A stretch of DNA of 64,000 nucleotides. Origin: Hoeflea sp. (lineage in GTDB: Bacteria > Pseudomonadota > Alphaproteobacteria > Rhizobiales > Rhizobiaceae). The DNA lies in assembly GCF_002733955.1 (NCBI RefSeq), contig NZ_NVXQ01000006.1:54694-118693 (forward strand). Reading direction: 5' to 3'. The notes under the pieces were generated by a model. That model was not told where the DNA came from. It ran no database searches and saw only the letters and a program-made list of their open reading frames with translations. The position numbers and the translations under genes are program-made. This document shows, piece after piece, positions 8,088 to 18,256 of the stretch; the first letter of the stretch is position 1; each line of letters starts with the position of its first letter.

Positions 8088-9902
8088 ATGTCTACGTATT
8101 TCGGCTTCGGCAACGACTGCGCCAGCATCATGGACGCCCTCTCCCGCTCACAGGCAATCATCCAGTTTGACCTGAAAGGCAACATTCTTACCGCCAACCA
8201 GAATTTCTGCGATGCACTTGGCTACGACCTCAAGGAGATCGTCGGCAAGCATCACAGCATGTTCGTTGATCCGGCAGAAACCGAAAGCGCCGAGTACAAG
8301 ACTTTCTGGCGCGAGCTTGCAGCCGGCAAGTGCGACCGCCGGCAATACAAGCGCTTTGGCAAGAACGGGCGCGAAATCTGGATCGAAGCGTCATACAATC
8401 CCGTCTTCAAGGGCGACAAACCCGTCAAGGTCGTCAAATTCGCCACCGACATTACCGAGAGCAAACTCAAATCCATCGAGGATGCGGCCAAACTCTCTGC
8501 CCTGTCGCGCTCGCAGGCGGTGATCGAATTCGCTCCGGACGGCACCATCCTCGACGCCAACGAGAATTTTTGCAGCACCCTGGGCTACACCGCTTCGGAA
8601 ATCATCGGCAAACACCACCGGATCTTCTGTGACCCCGCCTATACCGCGACACCGGAATACACTGCTTTCTGGCGAGACCTCGCTGCCGGCGAGTTTTGCG
8701 CCAACGAATTCATGCGCCTGAGCAAGACCGGCAATCAGGTCTGGATCCAGGCCGCTTACAATCCGATCATGAATGACCGGGGCGAAGTGGTCAAAGTGGT
8801 GAAATTCGCCACCGATGTGACAGCCCGCATGACGGCCATTTCCACACTGGCAGGTTCTCTGCGCGCACTGGCAGCCGGCGACCTCACCCGCACCCTCGAC
8901 ACTCCGTTTGTCCCGACCATGGAACAGATACGCAAGGACTTCAACGACGTGCTTGCCGAGCTGCGATCGACAATGCGCGCGGTCGAAAACAATGCGCGCA
9001 GCATCGCCTCGGGCTCTGCCGAGATCCGCTCCGCCACCAATGACATGGCGCAGCGTACCGAGCGGCAGGCTGCTTCGGTCGAGGAAACGGCGGCAGCACT
9101 TGAGGAAATCACCACCAATGTCGGCGAAGCGACGCTAAACGCAAGCGCTTCGGCCGCACTGGTCGCCGAAACACGGACCGACGTCGAACGCTCGGGTGAG
9201 ATTGTCACCCAGGCCGTGACTGCGATGAGCGCCATTGAAACGTCATCGCAAGAGGTCTCCAAGATCATCGGCGTCATTGACGAAATTGCGTTCCAGACCA
9301 ATCTTCTGGCGCTCAATGCCGGCATTGAGGCTGCACGGGCGGGCGAGGCCGGCAAGGGATTTGCGGTTGTGGCCCAGGAGGTTCGCGATCTTGCCCAACG
9401 CTCGGCGAGCGCGGCCAAGGACATCAAGCACCTGATTACCTCCTCCAGCGAGCAGGTGAAATGCGGTGTTTCACTGGTTGACCAGGCAGGTCAGTCACTC
9501 GGCGACATCGTCGAGAAAATCCAGAGCATCGACATCAACATCAAGGCCATTGCCAACAGCGTGAAGGAACAATCAGCGGGGCTGCAGGAAATCAACGAGG
9601 CCGTCATCGTGATTGACCAGGGCACACAGCAGAATGCCGCCATGGTCGAACAGACCACCGCCTCAAGTCACGGGCTGGCGAAGGAAGCCGAAGCACTGTT
9701 TGAATTGCTGAGCCATTTTCAGCTCGGCGCGTCATTTTCAGGCACCACGGCGGCAAAACAAAACCCGCGGACCGAACCTGCAAACGAGATCAAGCCGACC
9801 AGCAAGACGGTCTCGCCGCAGCATGAGCTGGTGGCAAATATCAGCGCAAATTTCGGCGGCGCCGCGACGGCACAGAAGCTGGAGAACTGGACTGAATTCT
9901 GA
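8088..9902 (+). CDS. Soluble methyl-accepting chemotaxis protein with two PAS domains
   Basis: A 604-residue chemoreceptor with no signal peptide or membrane segment, so it should sense in the cytoplasm. Two similar PAS domains occupy about residues 10-125 and 132-247, each ending in KFATD(I/V)T. A HAMP-like linker follows (about 250-305), then the signalling hairpin, whose tip is EIAFQTNLLALNAGIEAARA near residue 400. The C-terminus is NWTEF, the type of pentapeptide that tethers CheR and CheB. The ATG at 8088 has GGAAGG 7 bp upstream; an in-frame ATG at 8055 lacks such a site. The 340 bp before the gene are AT-rich and hold no other gene. Confidence 0.93.
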   Translation: MSTYFGFGNDCASIMDALSRSQAIIQFDLKGNILTANQNFCDALGYDLKEIVGKHHSMFVDPAETESAEYKTFWRELAAGKCDRRQYKRFGKNGREIWIEASYNPVFKGDKPVKVVKFATDITESKLKSIEDAAKLSALSRSQAVIEFAPDGTILDANENFCSTLGYTASEIIGKHHRIFCDPAYTATPEYTAFWRDLAAGEFCANEFMRLSKTGNQVWIQAAYNPIMNDRGEVVKVVKFATDVTARMTAISTLAGSLRALAAGDLTRTLDTPFVPTMEQIRKDFNDVLAELRSTMRAVENNARSIASGSAEIRSATNDMAQRTERQAASVEETAAALEEITTNVGEATLNASASAALVAETRTDVERSGEIVTQAVTAMSAIETSSQEVSKIIGVIDEIAFQTNLLALNAGIEAARAGEAGKGFAVVAQEVRDLAQRSASAAKDIKHLITSSSEQVKCGVSLVDQAGQSLGDIVEKIQSIDINIKAIANSVKEQSAGLQEINEAVIVIDQGTQQNAAMVEQTTASSHGLAKEAEALFELLSHFQLGASFSGTTAAKQNPRTEPANEIKPTSKTVSPQHELVANISANFGGAATAQKLENWTEF

Positions 9903-9907
9903 CCCCC

Positions 9908-11521
9908 TCACCCACGGACCTGCGCCCTGATCATGTCGGCGGCTTTCTCGGCGATCATGATTGTCGGCGCATTGGTGTTGCCGCCGATCAATGAGGGCAT
10001 CACCGAGGCGTCGACCACGCGCAAGCCCTCGACACCGTGCACCTTCAACTCCGGATCCGTGACTGCCATGCCGTCGCGGCCCATGCGGCAGGTGCCGACC
10101 GGGTGGTAGATGGTGTCAGCGCGGGCGCGAATGTGCTGCATCAGCTCGTCGTCACTCATGCCCTCCCGGGTATAGACTTCACGGGTGCGGTATTTGCGCA
10201 GTGACGGCGCATTCATGATCTTGCGGGTGATTTTGGCGCCCTTGAGCATCAGTTCCGCGTCACGCTTGTCTGAAAGATATTTCGGGTCAATCCGCGGCGG
10301 GCGCATCGGGTCCGGACTGGCGAGCCCGACCTCGCCGCGCGAATGCGGCCGCAGCACGCAGACATGGCAGGAAAAGCCATAGCCCATGTGCAGTTTGCGC
10401 GAGTGATCATCGACCAGGGCAGCGACGAAATGCAATTGCAGATCAGGCCGGTCCAGTCCGGGGTCGGACTTGAGGAATGCGCCGCCTTCCGCGCCCGGAG
10501 AGGACAGAACCCCCGAACCATTGCGCCGCCAGCGCAGGATATCGCGCAGCAGCTTGTAACTTGCGATAGCGCCCAGGCCCAGCACGTCCGTGTCGCGGGT
10601 CTTGGCGGTGTAGATGTAATCGAGATGATCCTGCAGGTTACGGCCGACACCGGGGAGATCCTTGACCACCTCGATGCCGCGCGAGCGCAGGTGCTCGCCC
10701 GGCCCGATGCCGGACAGCATCAGCAGCTGCGGCGAGTTGAAGGCACCGCCACACAGGATGACTTCAGCGCGCGCAGAGACCTTTAGCTCTGACTTTCCCT
10801 TGCGATAGGCGACGCCCGTCGCACGGCCGTCCTGCATCAGGACCCGGGTGGCGTGGGCATTGGTGATCACCGTCAGGTTGGGCCGGTCCATCACCGGATG
10901 CAGGTAGGCCGCGGCGGCGGAGCAACGCTCGCCAGGCCTGCCGTTGCGCCAGAACTGGGTGACCTGGTAGAGGCCCGCCCCCTCCTGCTCCGGACCGTTG
11001 AAATCCGGGTTGCGGCGGATCTGGACCTCGGCGGCGGCATCGACAAAGGCCAGGCTGATAGGGCGCGGGCTTTGCTGCTCGGCGACTTCCAGCGGCCCTT
11101 CATCGCCGTGCAGGGCGTCCGCGCCGCGGATATTGCCTTCGGAGCGCTGAAACAGCGGCAGCACATCGGACCAGCCCCAGCCGCGGCACCCGGCCCGGGC
11201 CCAGTCGTCATAGTCGGACGGGTGGCCGCGGACGTAAAGCATGGCGTTGATGGCGCTCGATCCGCCCAAGGTGCGACCGCGGGGCTGGTAACCGCGTCTG
11301 CCGCCAAGGCCGGGTTGCGGCACCGTCTCGTAGGCCCAGTTGTTGAGTTTCGGCCGGCCCGGCAGCATGGCGACCATGCCGAGCGGGGCGCGGATCAGGA
11401 TGCCCTTGCCATCGCCGCCGGCCTCCAGCAGGCAGACCTTGACGTGCGGATCTTCGCTCAGCCGTGCAGCAAGCACCGAACCGGCAGACCCGCCGCCGAC
11501 GATGACATAGTCAAACACCAT
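9908..11521 (-). CDS. GMC-family FAD-dependent oxidoreductase
   Basis: A 537-residue flavoprotein of the glucose-methanol-choline family, which oxidises alcohols and passes electrons to a carrier. The N-terminal FAD-binding motif is [20 protein letters not shown]. The GMC signature [17 protein letters not shown] lies near residue 280 and the catalytic-histidine region [10 protein letters not shown] near 480. Its length and sequence are closest to choline dehydrogenase and alkanol dehydrogenase types, but the absence of bet genes argues against naming it betA. It converges on the chemoreceptor with a 5-bp gap. The substrate is unknown. Confidence 0.9.
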   Translation of the reverse strand: MVFDYVIVGGGSAGSVLAARLSEDPHVKVCLLEAGGDGKGILIRAPLGMVAMLPGRPKLNNWAYETVPQPGLGGRRGYQPRGRTLGGSSAINAMLYVRGHPSDYDDWARAGCRGWGWSDVLPLFQRSEGNIRGADALHGDEGPLEVAEQQSPRPISLAFVDAAAEVQIRRNPDFNGPEQEGAGLYQVTQFWRNGRPGERCSAAAAYLHPVMDRPNLTVITNAHATRVLMQDGRATGVAYRKGKSELKVSARAEVILCGGAFNSPQLLMLSGIGPGEHLRSRGIEVVKDLPGVGRNLQDHLDYIYTAKTRDTDVLGLGAIASYKLLRDILRWRRNGSGVLSSPGAEGGAFLKSDPGLDRPDLQLHFVAALVDDHSRKLHMGYGFSCHVCVLRPHSRGEVGLASPDPMRPPRIDPKYLSDKRDAELMLKGAKITRKIMNAPSLRKYRTREVYTREGMSDDELMQHIRARADTIYHPVGTCRMGRDGMAVTDPELKVHGVEGLRVVDASVMPSLIGGNTNAPTIMIAEKAADMIRAQVRG

Positions 11522-11643
11522 ACACGCCTCCTCCCAAAGACCGTCAGGTTAACGAGCCTAGATCAGATGCCGAATGATTCAAACAGGATTTGCCGTTGAA
11601 GCCACAGGCGCAGGCGATGGGCGTTTGTCGGCAGGTCGTGACC

Positions 11644-12369
11644 CTAGAAGCCGGCGCGTTCGGATAGGCGGGTCAGGTCGGGAACCGTGACATGGCGATT
11701 GTTGAGGATGCGGATGACGTCATCCTTGCGCAGCTTGGTCAGCTGCCGGCTGACGGTTTCCATGGTCAGGCCGAGAAAATCGGCGATATCGGTGCGGCTC
11801 ATCGGCAGATCGAAAGTCACCGAATCGCTTTCATTGTCCGGAAACGCGTGGGTGGCGATCAGCAACAGGAAGCTCGCCACCTTTTCGCCGGCGGTCTTGC
11901 GGCCGAGCGTGAGCATCCAGTCGCGGGCTTCATCGAGCTCGGTCAGCGTCTGCTCAAGCAGCTTGTGCTCGAGTTCCGGCATCTCGCTGATCATGCGTTC
12001 GATGGCGGCCTTGGGGAAGGAACAGACCTTGACGTCGGTCGCGGCTTCGGCGCTGACGCCGTTTTCCGAGCGGAACGGACGGCCGAGGAAATCGGGGGCA
12101 AACTGCAGGCCGACAATCTGCTGACGGCCATCGGCCATCATCTTGGAAAGCTTCACGACGCCGGAAATGATGTTGGAATAGCTCTTGGTCTTCAGGCTTT
12201 CGCCCACCAGCTCGGTGCCGGGCTCGACGGTGCGGCGGGTCGAGTGCTTGCTCAATTGCAGCAACTGGTCGGGCGTCAAGGCTCCGCAGACGCCGCGATG
12301 ACGGCTTTCGCAAGCCTGACAAAGCACCGGAGTCTCCGAGTTGTGAACGTCTTTGCGTTGAATATCCAT
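11644..12369 (-). CDS. fnrN: Crp/Fnr-family oxygen regulator, FnrN type
   Basis: A 241-residue transcription factor that probably switches genes on when oxygen is low. Three N-terminal cysteines (C17, C20, C28, in LCQACESRHRGVCGAL) and a fourth at C116 (VKVCSFPK) match the ligands of the Fnr [4Fe-4S] cluster. A cyclic-nucleotide-type barrel follows, then a helix-turn-helix with the Fnr recognition residues E-x-x-S-R (METVSRQL). The ATG at 12369 is chosen because GGGGAG lies just before it; an in-frame TTG four codons earlier overlaps that site. A near-consensus anaerobox lies upstream, so the gene may control itself. Confidence 0.9.
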   Translation of the reverse strand: MDIQRKDVHNSETPVLCQACESRHRGVCGALTPDQLLQLSKHSTRRTVEPGTELVGESLKTKSYSNIISGVVKLSKMMADGRQQIVGLQFAPDFLGRPFRSENGVSAEAATDVKVCSFPKAAIERMISEMPELEHKLLEQTLTELDEARDWMLTLGRKTAGEKVASFLLLIATHAFPDNESDSVTFDLPMSRTDIADFLGLTMETVSRQLTKLRKDDVIRILNNRHVTVPDLTRLSERAGF

Positions 12370-12491
12370 GGCGCTCCCCAATCGAGACTATACTACTTCA
12401 CCGCGCATTGCTCTAACAGAAGCAAAAAGTCGCATATATATTTTGAGCGGCACAGAGCAATGCATAGCACGCAAATGTGACTTCCCTCGCA

Positions 12492-12531
12492 TGGATAGCG
12501 AAGCCTAGGGGCGCCAATTGACGCGCATCAA
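12492..12531 (-). promoter_or_regulatory. Anaerobox (Fnr/FixK site) and possible fnrN promoter
   Basis: Positions 12518-12531 read TTGACGCGCATCAA on the plus strand (TTGATGCGCGTCAA on the minus strand), one base off the TTGAT-N4-ATCAA anaerobox. On the minus strand a TATCCA hexamer (12492-12497) follows at the distance expected if the box were centred near -41.5, which is the position of a class II Fnr activator site for fnrN. The same box is also only 33 bp before the start of the export operon on the plus strand, where it could act as a second target or a repressor site. Confidence 0.6.
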
Positions 12532-12564
12532 AGTGGCGGAGACCGGATCTGCTAGTGTGGAGAA

Positions 12565-13293
12565 ATGAGATCTGACACAGCTCCCAGCAGGCCGGCGATT
12601 TTCGATGTTACCGGCCTCACCAAGATCTACCGGACCGGCGAGGTCGAGGTTCGTGCGCTCAATGGCGTAGATCTGCGGCTGGAGCAAGGCGAGATGGCGG
12701 TGCTGCTGGGTCCGTCCGGCAGCGGAAAATCCACGCTCCTGAACATCATTGGAGGCCTCGACCGTCCGACCTCCGGCTCGGTGAAATTCAAGGGCGAAGA
12801 GCTGGCCGGGGCCAGCGACCGTGACCTGACCCTGTATCGACGCAATCATGTCGGCTTCGTGTTCCAGTTCTACAATCTGATCCCGAGCCTGACGGCGTGG
12901 GAAAACGTGGCGCTTGTAACGGAAGTGGCAACGCATCCCATGCCACCTGCCGATGCCCTGGCGCTTGTCGGACTTGAAAGCCGGATGGACCATTTCCCGG
13001 CACAGCTTTCGGGCGGTGAGCAGCAACGCGTGGCCATTGCCCGGGCCATTGCCAAGCGTCCGGAAGTGCTGCTGTGCGACGAACCGACGGGCGCCCTTGA
13101 TTCCGCCACCGGCATCATCGTGCTCGAGGCGCTGGCGCGGGTGAACGAGGAAACCGGCGCCACCACGGCGATCATCACCCACAATGCCGGTATCCGCAAA
13201 ATCGCCCACCGGGTCTACTCGTTCCTTGATGGCCAGATTGCCTCGTGCGAGCTCAATGAAGAGCGGATCAAGCCATCGGAGGTGAGCTGGTGA
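12565..13293 (+). CDS. ABC transporter ATPase (MacB/LolD type)
   Basis: A 242-residue ATP-binding subunit. It has Walker [10 protein letters not shown], the Q-loop region, the ABC signature LSGGEQQR, Walker [12 protein letters not shown] and the H-loop (AIITHN). This subfamily works with FtsX-like permeases to export lipoproteins, peptides or small molecules by a mechanical stroke instead of a classic transport cycle. It overlaps the permease gene by 4 bp, and an adaptor gene follows, so the three form one operon. The start is divergent from fnrN and close to an anaerobox. Confidence 0.93.
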   Translation: MRSDTAPSRPAIFDVTGLTKIYRTGEVEVRALNGVDLRLEQGEMAVLLGPSGSGKSTLLNIIGGLDRPTSGSVKFKGEELAGASDRDLTLYRRNHVGFVFQFYNLIPSLTAWENVALVTEVATHPMPPADALALVGLESRMDHFPAQLSGGEQQRVAIARAIAKRPEVLLCDEPTGALDSATGIIVLEALARVNEETGATTAIITHNAGIRKIAHRVYSFLDGQIASCELNEERIKPSEVSW

Positions 13294-15665
13294 AGGCGTT
13301 CAGCATGCTCGACCGCAAACTGATCCGCGATCTTGCCCGGCTGTGGGCGCAATCGCTGGCGGTGGCGCTGGTGATGGCCTGCGGGGTGATGACGCTGATC
13401 CTGGCGCTCGGGGCAGCGCGGGCACTCGATGACACCCGCGCCGCATTTTACGATCGCACCCGCTTCGGCGACGTGTTTGCCTCGGCCACCCGCGCGCCGG
13501 AAAGCCTCAAGTCGCAGATCGCCGCCATCGAAGGCGTTTCCGCCGTGGCAACACGGATCGTCAATCCGGTGATCATCGACATCACCGGCATGGCGGAACC
13601 GGCGACCGGGATGCTGATCTCGATCCCCGATCACGGCGACCCCGCGGTCAACCGCCTGTATCTCAGGTCAGGCCGGCTTCCCGAACCCGGCCGTGACAAC
13701 GAAGCCACCGTCATCGAGGCCTTTGCCGAAGCGCACGGATTCCGCCCCGGCGACAGGTTCGACGTGCTGATCAACGGGCGAAAGCGGTCTTTGTCGATCA
13801 GCGGCATCGTGCTGTCGCCCGAATATGTCTACGCAATCGGTCCCGGCGACATGGTGCCTGACCAGAAACGCTTCGGCGTCATTCACATGCACCGGTCGGT
13901 GCTCGAAGGCGCCTACGACATGAACGGCGCGTTCAACGACGTATCGCTGACCCTGTCGCGAAACGCCGACCAGAAAGACGTGATCGCGTGGCTCGACAGC
14001 ATATTGGAACCGCATGGCGGCACCGGCGCCTATGGCCGGAAAGACCACATGTCGGATGCGTTTCTGGACTCCGAACTGACCCAGCTCAGGGCCATGACGC
14101 AGGTGATCCCGCCGATCTTCCTGTTCATCGCGGCCTTTCTGGTCAACATGATTCTCAGCCGGCTGATTGCGCTGGAACGCGAGCAGATCGGATTGCTGAA
14201 GGCGGTCGGATACACCAACGCCACCATTGCCTGGCACTACGCCAAATTGACCCTGGCGATCTCCCTTGTCGGGATCACGATCGGTGCGATTGCCGGCACA
14301 CGGCTGGGGCACGGCATGGCGTCGCTCTATGGCGAGTTCTATTCGTTCCCCTTCCTGGTGTTCTCGCAGGAGCCGGATCTCTATGTCATCTCCACGCTGG
14401 TTACCTTTGCCGCCGCCCTCATCGGGGCGGCCAATGCCATCCGGGGTGCGGTGCGGCTGCAGCCGGCAGTTGCCATGCGCCCGCCGGCGCCGACGCGCTA
14501 CCGCAACCTGTTCAACGCATCGGCAGGTGGTTTCCGGTTGCCGTTTTCGCAGCTGACCGTGATGGCGCTGAGACACCTTGTGCGCTGGCCCTTGCGCACT
14601 GCACTGACCACGCTCGGCACGGCGCTGCCGGTGGCGCTGCTGATCACATCCCTGTTCGCTTTCGATTCGGTCGAGCACATGATCGACACCATCTGGTTTC
14701 AGGCCGACCGCCAGGACGCAACGCTGACTTTCGCCATGGACAGCTCCGAGGACGCGATCCGGGAGGTCTCGCGGCTGCCCGGCGTGATGGCCGCGGAACC
14801 GTTCCGCGCCGCCGCCGCAACGCTCAGAAACGGGCACCGGTCACGCAATATCCAGATCATTGCCTCAAATCCCGAGACCGATGTGAGCCGGGTGCTCGAC
14901 CGGGATTTTGCTGCCGTCACCTTGCCGCCGGCCGGCATCCTGCTCTCGGAGCGACTGGCCGGGCATCTCGGACTGGTGACGGGTGACCAGGTCGATATCG
15001 AACTCAATGACGGTCAGGGGCGCCGGGTGCTGGTGCCCCTGGTCGGCGTCACCAACAGTTATGTCGGGCTCAATGCGCATATGAGCCGGGAAGCGCTAGA
15101 CCGCCTGTCCGGCCAGGGTGGGCTCATTTCCGGCGCGCGGGTGATCGTCGATGAAAGCCGTCTTGACGACCTCTATGCCGAGGTCAAGCAAACCCCGGCG
15201 ATCGCGTCGGTGGCGCTTCAAGGGATCTCGCGGCAGCGTTTCCGCGCGGTGATCGAGGAGAATATCGGCATCAGCATCACCATCTATGTCACGCTTGCCG
15301 TCATCATCACCTTCGGGGTTATCTACAATTCGGCCCGGATCCAGCTTTCCGAGCGGGCCCGCGAACTCGCCAGCCTGCGGGTGTTCGGCTTCACAAGCGG
15401 GGAAGTCTCCAGCGTGCTGCTGACCGAGCTCGGCGTCATGGTGCTCTTGGCGCAGCCGCTCGGCTGGCTGATCGGTCACAGTTTCTCGGTGCTGGTTGCC
15501 AGGGGCTTTGAAACCGACCTGTTCCGGATCCCGCTGATCATCAACCCGTCCACCTATGCGGTGTCGAGCCTGATCGTGCTGGGCGGCGCGCTGGTCTCTG
15601 CGCTGATCGTGCGCCGCCGCATCGACCGGCTCGACCTTATCCGCGTCTTGAAAACAAGGGATTGA
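13290..15665 (+). CDS. ABC transporter permease with two FtsX domains
   Basis: A 791-residue inner-membrane protein. It has an N-terminal membrane helix (about residues 15-40), an extracytoplasmic domain, three helices around 270-390, a further helix near 440, a second extracytoplasmic domain, and three closing helices around 660-785. This duplicated FtsX layout is the one used by lipoprotein-release and MacB-like exporters with a fused permease. The start is GTG at 13290, overlapping the ATPase stop. The downstream adaptor gene suggests an export complex reaching through the periplasm. Confidence 0.9.
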   Translation: MKAFSMLDRKLIRDLARLWAQSLAVALVMACGVMTLILALGAARALDDTRAAFYDRTRFGDVFASATRAPESLKSQIAAIEGVSAVATRIVNPVIIDITGMAEPATGMLISIPDHGDPAVNRLYLRSGRLPEPGRDNEATVIEAFAEAHGFRPGDRFDVLINGRKRSLSISGIVLSPEYVYAIGPGDMVPDQKRFGVIHMHRSVLEGAYDMNGAFNDVSLTLSRNADQKDVIAWLDSILEPHGGTGAYGRKDHMSDAFLDSELTQLRAMTQVIPPIFLFIAAFLVNMILSRLIALEREQIGLLKAVGYTNATIAWHYAKLTLAISLVGITIGAIAGTRLGHGMASLYGEFYSFPFLVFSQEPDLYVISTLVTFAAALIGAANAIRGAVRLQPAVAMRPPAPTRYRNLFNASAGGFRLPFSQLTVMALRHLVRWPLRTALTTLGTALPVALLITSLFAFDSVEHMIDTIWFQADRQDATLTFAMDSSEDAIREVSRLPGVMAAEPFRAAAATLRNGHRSRNIQIIASNPETDVSRVLDRDFAAVTLPPAGILLSERLAGHLGLVTGDQVDIELNDGQGRRVLVPLVGVTNSYVGLNAHMSREALDRLSGQGGLISGARVIVDESRLDDLYAEVKQTPAIASVALQGISRQRFRAVIEENIGISITIYVTLAVIITFGVIYNSARIQLSERARELASLRVFGFTSGEVSSVLLTELGVMVLLAQPLGWLIGHSFSVLVARGFETDLFRIPLIINPSTYAVSSLIVLGGALVSALIVRRRIDRLDLIRVLKTRD

Positions 15666-15669
15666 ATCC

Positions 15670-16881
15670 ATGGCCTCTGTGCTTGCCAAAAGTCTCGCAG
15701 GATTGGCGGTCGCCGCAGCGATCGGCGGCGCGCTTTATGTTGCCTTCGGCGAAAAGCCGATCCTTGTCGACCTTGCCACGGTCGGAACCGGCCCGCTTCA
15801 GGTCGTGGTCGCCGAGGACGGCGTCACCCGCATCCGCAATGTCTACGCCGTTTCCTCCCCCATCGCCGGGCATCTCGACCGGATCGAGTATTCGGTCGGC
15901 GATTCGATCGGGGCGGGCGAAAGCATCGCCGCCATTCATCCGCTCGATCCGCCGTTTCTCGACACCCGCACACGCACCGAACTGATGGCGGCGATCGATG
16001 CGGCACGCTCCAGCGTTGCTGTGGCCGAGGTGGAACTCACCCGCGCCCGTACGGCGCAGGTCCTCGCACGCGCCAGCCATGACCGGGCCATCAAGCTTGC
16101 CGCGACCAACATTGTCTCGCAAAGCCAGCTGGAAAAAATCGAGGGCGAGCTCGATCTTGCCGAAGCCCAGGTCAGTTCCGCGGAAGCGATGATCAAGCTG
16201 CGGCAGGCGGAACTGGCCAGTGCCCAGGCACGGCTGGCCCAGCCCGGGCAAACCAATCCGGACGCGGGAAATGGCGAATGCTGCGTCAATATCGTCTCGC
16301 CGATTGACGGCATCATCCTGTCGCTCAACGCCAAGAGCGAGCAGCCGGCCGCAGTCGGTCAGCTGATTGCGGAGGTCGGCGATCCCTCGGATCTTGAAAT
16401 CACCGTCGATGTGCTTTCGGCCGACGCCGTCCGGGTCCGTCCCGGCAGCCAGGTGGAGATCACCGACTGGGGCGGCCCGAATGCGCTTGCAGCCACTGTC
16501 GAACGGATTGAGCCCTCAGGCTTCACGAAAGTGTCGGCGCTCGGCATCGCTGAACAGCGGGTCAACGCCATCATCGCGCTGAAGGACCCGCCGCCGGCCG
16601 ATCTCGGACATGGCTTCCGGGTCATCGCCAACCTGATCATCTGGTCGTCTGACGCGGTTACGCAGGTTCCTGTCAGTTCGCTCTATCGCAATGGCGGCGA
16701 CTGGGCGGTGTTCAGGATGGTCGATGGAAGAGCACGGGTCACGCCGGTCGAGATCGGCCACATGACCGACCGGCGGGGCGAGATCCTGTCCGGCCTGAGC
16801 GATGGCGATCAGGTGCTCTTGTATCCCGGCGACGCACTGGAAGACGGCAGCCTGATCGCCGACCGCGCGGCAGCTGACTGA
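15670..16881 (+). CDS. HlyD-family adaptor of the FtsX-type ABC exporter
   Basis: A 403-residue membrane-fusion protein with one N-terminal membrane anchor (about residues 5-27). The lipoyl halves (IAGHLDRIEYSVGDSIGAGE and IVSPIDGIIL) flank a long coiled coil rich in alanine, glutamate and arginine (about 100-190). A beta-barrel and a C-terminal domain follow. Two neighbouring cysteines (GNGECCVNIVSP) sit at the edge of the second lipoyl half, which is unusual for adaptors. It starts 4 bp after the permease stop. It would bridge the exporter to an outer-membrane channel encoded elsewhere. Confidence 0.87.
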   Translation: MASVLAKSLAGLAVAAAIGGALYVAFGEKPILVDLATVGTGPLQVVVAEDGVTRIRNVYAVSSPIAGHLDRIEYSVGDSIGAGESIAAIHPLDPPFLDTRTRTELMAAIDAARSSVAVAEVELTRARTAQVLARASHDRAIKLAATNIVSQSQLEKIEGELDLAEAQVSSAEAMIKLRQAELASAQARLAQPGQTNPDAGNGECCVNIVSPIDGIILSLNAKSEQPAAVGQLIAEVGDPSDLEITVDVLSADAVRVRPGSQVEITDWGGPNALAATVERIEPSGFTKVSALGIAEQRVNAIIALKDPPPADLGHGFRVIANLIIWSSDAVTQVPVSSLYRNGGDWAVFRMVDGRARVTPVEIGHMTDRRGEILSGLSDGDQVLLYPGDALEDGSLIADRAAAD

Positions 16882-16883
16882 AT

Positions 16884-17498
16884 CTATCCAACCAGACGCT
16901 TCAGCTTGGCGATGGCCGTCTCGGGATTCTCGCCATAGGCGATGGTGCCTTTAAACGCGCCATTCTCATCCATGAGAAACACCGAAGCGGTGTGGTCCAT
17001 GGTGTAATCCCCGTCGTCGGTGGAGATCTTTGCGGCGTAGACATGCCAGGCCGCGATGACCTTTGCGATCTCGTCCGGATCACCGGTGATGCCGGTGACC
17101 CTGTCGGTCATGGCTTCGGCGTAGTTCTTCATGATCTCCGGCGTGTCGCGTTCCGGATCGACCGAAATGAAGAAGGCTTGCAGATCGCGGCCCTCATCGC
17201 CCAGCGCCTCGAACCAGCCCGCCATTTCGTAAAGTGTGGTCGGGCAGACCTCGGGACAATGGGTGAAGCCGAAGAACACCATGGTCGGCCGCCCGGCAAA
17301 GGCTGCCTCGGTGATCGGATTGCCATTGTGGTCGACAAGCGTGAAATCGGTTCCGAGTTTTAGCGCGGCGGTGAGCGACTGGTCGGTGCCCCGGACCGAG
17401 TACTGCCAGCCGAGAAAACCGACAAGGAGCAGGAAAAGGACGGCAAGCGCCGCCCGGATCCCGGTTTTCATTGCCCTGTTTGAGCCAGAGTTCGACAT
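16884..17498 (-). CDS. Sco/SenC family copper chaperone
   Basis: A 204-residue membrane-anchored protein with a thioredoxin fold. An N-terminal helix (about residues 13-33) anchors it, and the copper-binding pair is in FTHCPEVCPTT (C81 and C85), with the partner histidine in MDHTASVFLM near residue 168. Sco proteins deliver copper to, or reduce, the CuA site of cytochrome c oxidase subunit II, whose gene (ctaC) is 43 kb away in this window. The gene follows the PCuAC chaperone gene with a 3-bp gap, so both are co-transcribed. It converges on the ABC adaptor gene with only 2 bp between. Confidence 0.92.
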   Translation of the reverse strand: MSNSGSNRAMKTGIRAALAVLFLLLVGFLGWQYSVRGTDQSLTAALKLGTDFTLVDHNGNPITEAAFAGRPTMVFFGFTHCPEVCPTTLYEMAGWFEALGDEGRDLQAFFISVDPERDTPEIMKNYAEAMTDRVTGITGDPDEIAKVIAAWHVYAAKISTDDGDYTMDHTASVFLMDENGAFKGTIAYGENPETAIAKLKRLVG

Positions 17499-17501
17499 GG
17501 C

Positions 17502-18080
17502 CTAGTCATCCTGCTTCATCTTGCCGTGATCCATTTCTCCATGCTCCATCTCGCCGTGCTCCATCTTTCCATGGCCCGTCTTTTCATGGTCCATGGCTTC
17601 ATCGTCATCCTTCTTCATGTGGCCCTGCATCGCGCGCATGTCCTGCACCTTGAAATCGATGTCGATGCTGCCGGCCTTCTCGAAGGTCAGCGTGGCAGAG
17701 CGGGTTTCCCCGTCCTTGAACTGGCTGTCGATACCGATGAACATGATGTGGTAGCCGCCGGGCTTGAGGTCGACTTCACCACCGGCCGGGATTTCAAGAC
17801 CATCGGCGAGCTGGCGCATCTTCATCACGTCGCCTTCCATTTTCATCTCATGGATTTCAACGCGATCGGCAAAATCGGCCGCGCCGGAGATCAGCCGGTC
17901 GGCTGTTTCACCGTTGTTTTGAATGGTCATGTAACCGCCAGACACAGGAGCATTGGGCGGTGTGGCGCGGGCAAAGGGGTGTTCGATTTCGAGCGAGCCG
18001 AGCTTGTAATCATGGGCCGAGGCAACAGCCAACGACAGGCCGAGAATGGCTGCGGATAGGACAATGGCAAAGCGTTTCAT
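17502..18080 (-). CDS. Periplasmic copper chaperone PCu(A)C with a His/Met-rich tail
   Basis: A 192-residue exported protein with a signal peptide ending VASA before HDYKLG. The copper site of the family is visible as H77, M88, H111 and M113 (the last two in GGYHIMF). PCuAC passes copper(I) to the CuA centre of cytochrome oxidase, usually together with Sco. After about residue 155 there is an added tail of about 38 residues made of short repeats such as MEHGE and MDHGK, rich in His, Met, Glu and Lys, which could hold extra copper ions. The tail is of low complexity, and its DNA is repetitive (17505-17600). Confidence 0.92.
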   Translation of the reverse strand: MKRFAIVLSAAILGLSLAVASAHDYKLGSLEIEHPFARATPPNAPVSGGYMTIQNNGETADRLISGAADFADRVEIHEMKMEGDVMKMRQLADGLEIPAGGEVDLKPGGYHIMFIGIDSQFKDGETRSATLTFEKAGSIDIDFKVQDMRAMQGHMKKDDDEAMDHEKTGHGKMEHGEMEHGEMDHGKMKQDD

Positions 18081-18256
18081 GGGTTTTGACTTTCTGATGA
18101 ATGCACCACGCAGGGCGCGGGAATTGGTGACAGCCGGGACACGTCGTGCGACGCAAAACAGGCTTCAGACAAAAGGGATTGATCTGGAATGCGCCCACAT
18201 GCGTTCGGTCCCGAGCTAGCCCGCGGCAGACGCGGAACCCGGCAATCGAACGGCAA

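Noticed and set aside
17505-17600. Short direct DNA repeats, at first sight array-like
   Set aside because: They code for the His/Met-rich tail of PCuAC and lack the regular spacers of a CRISPR array.
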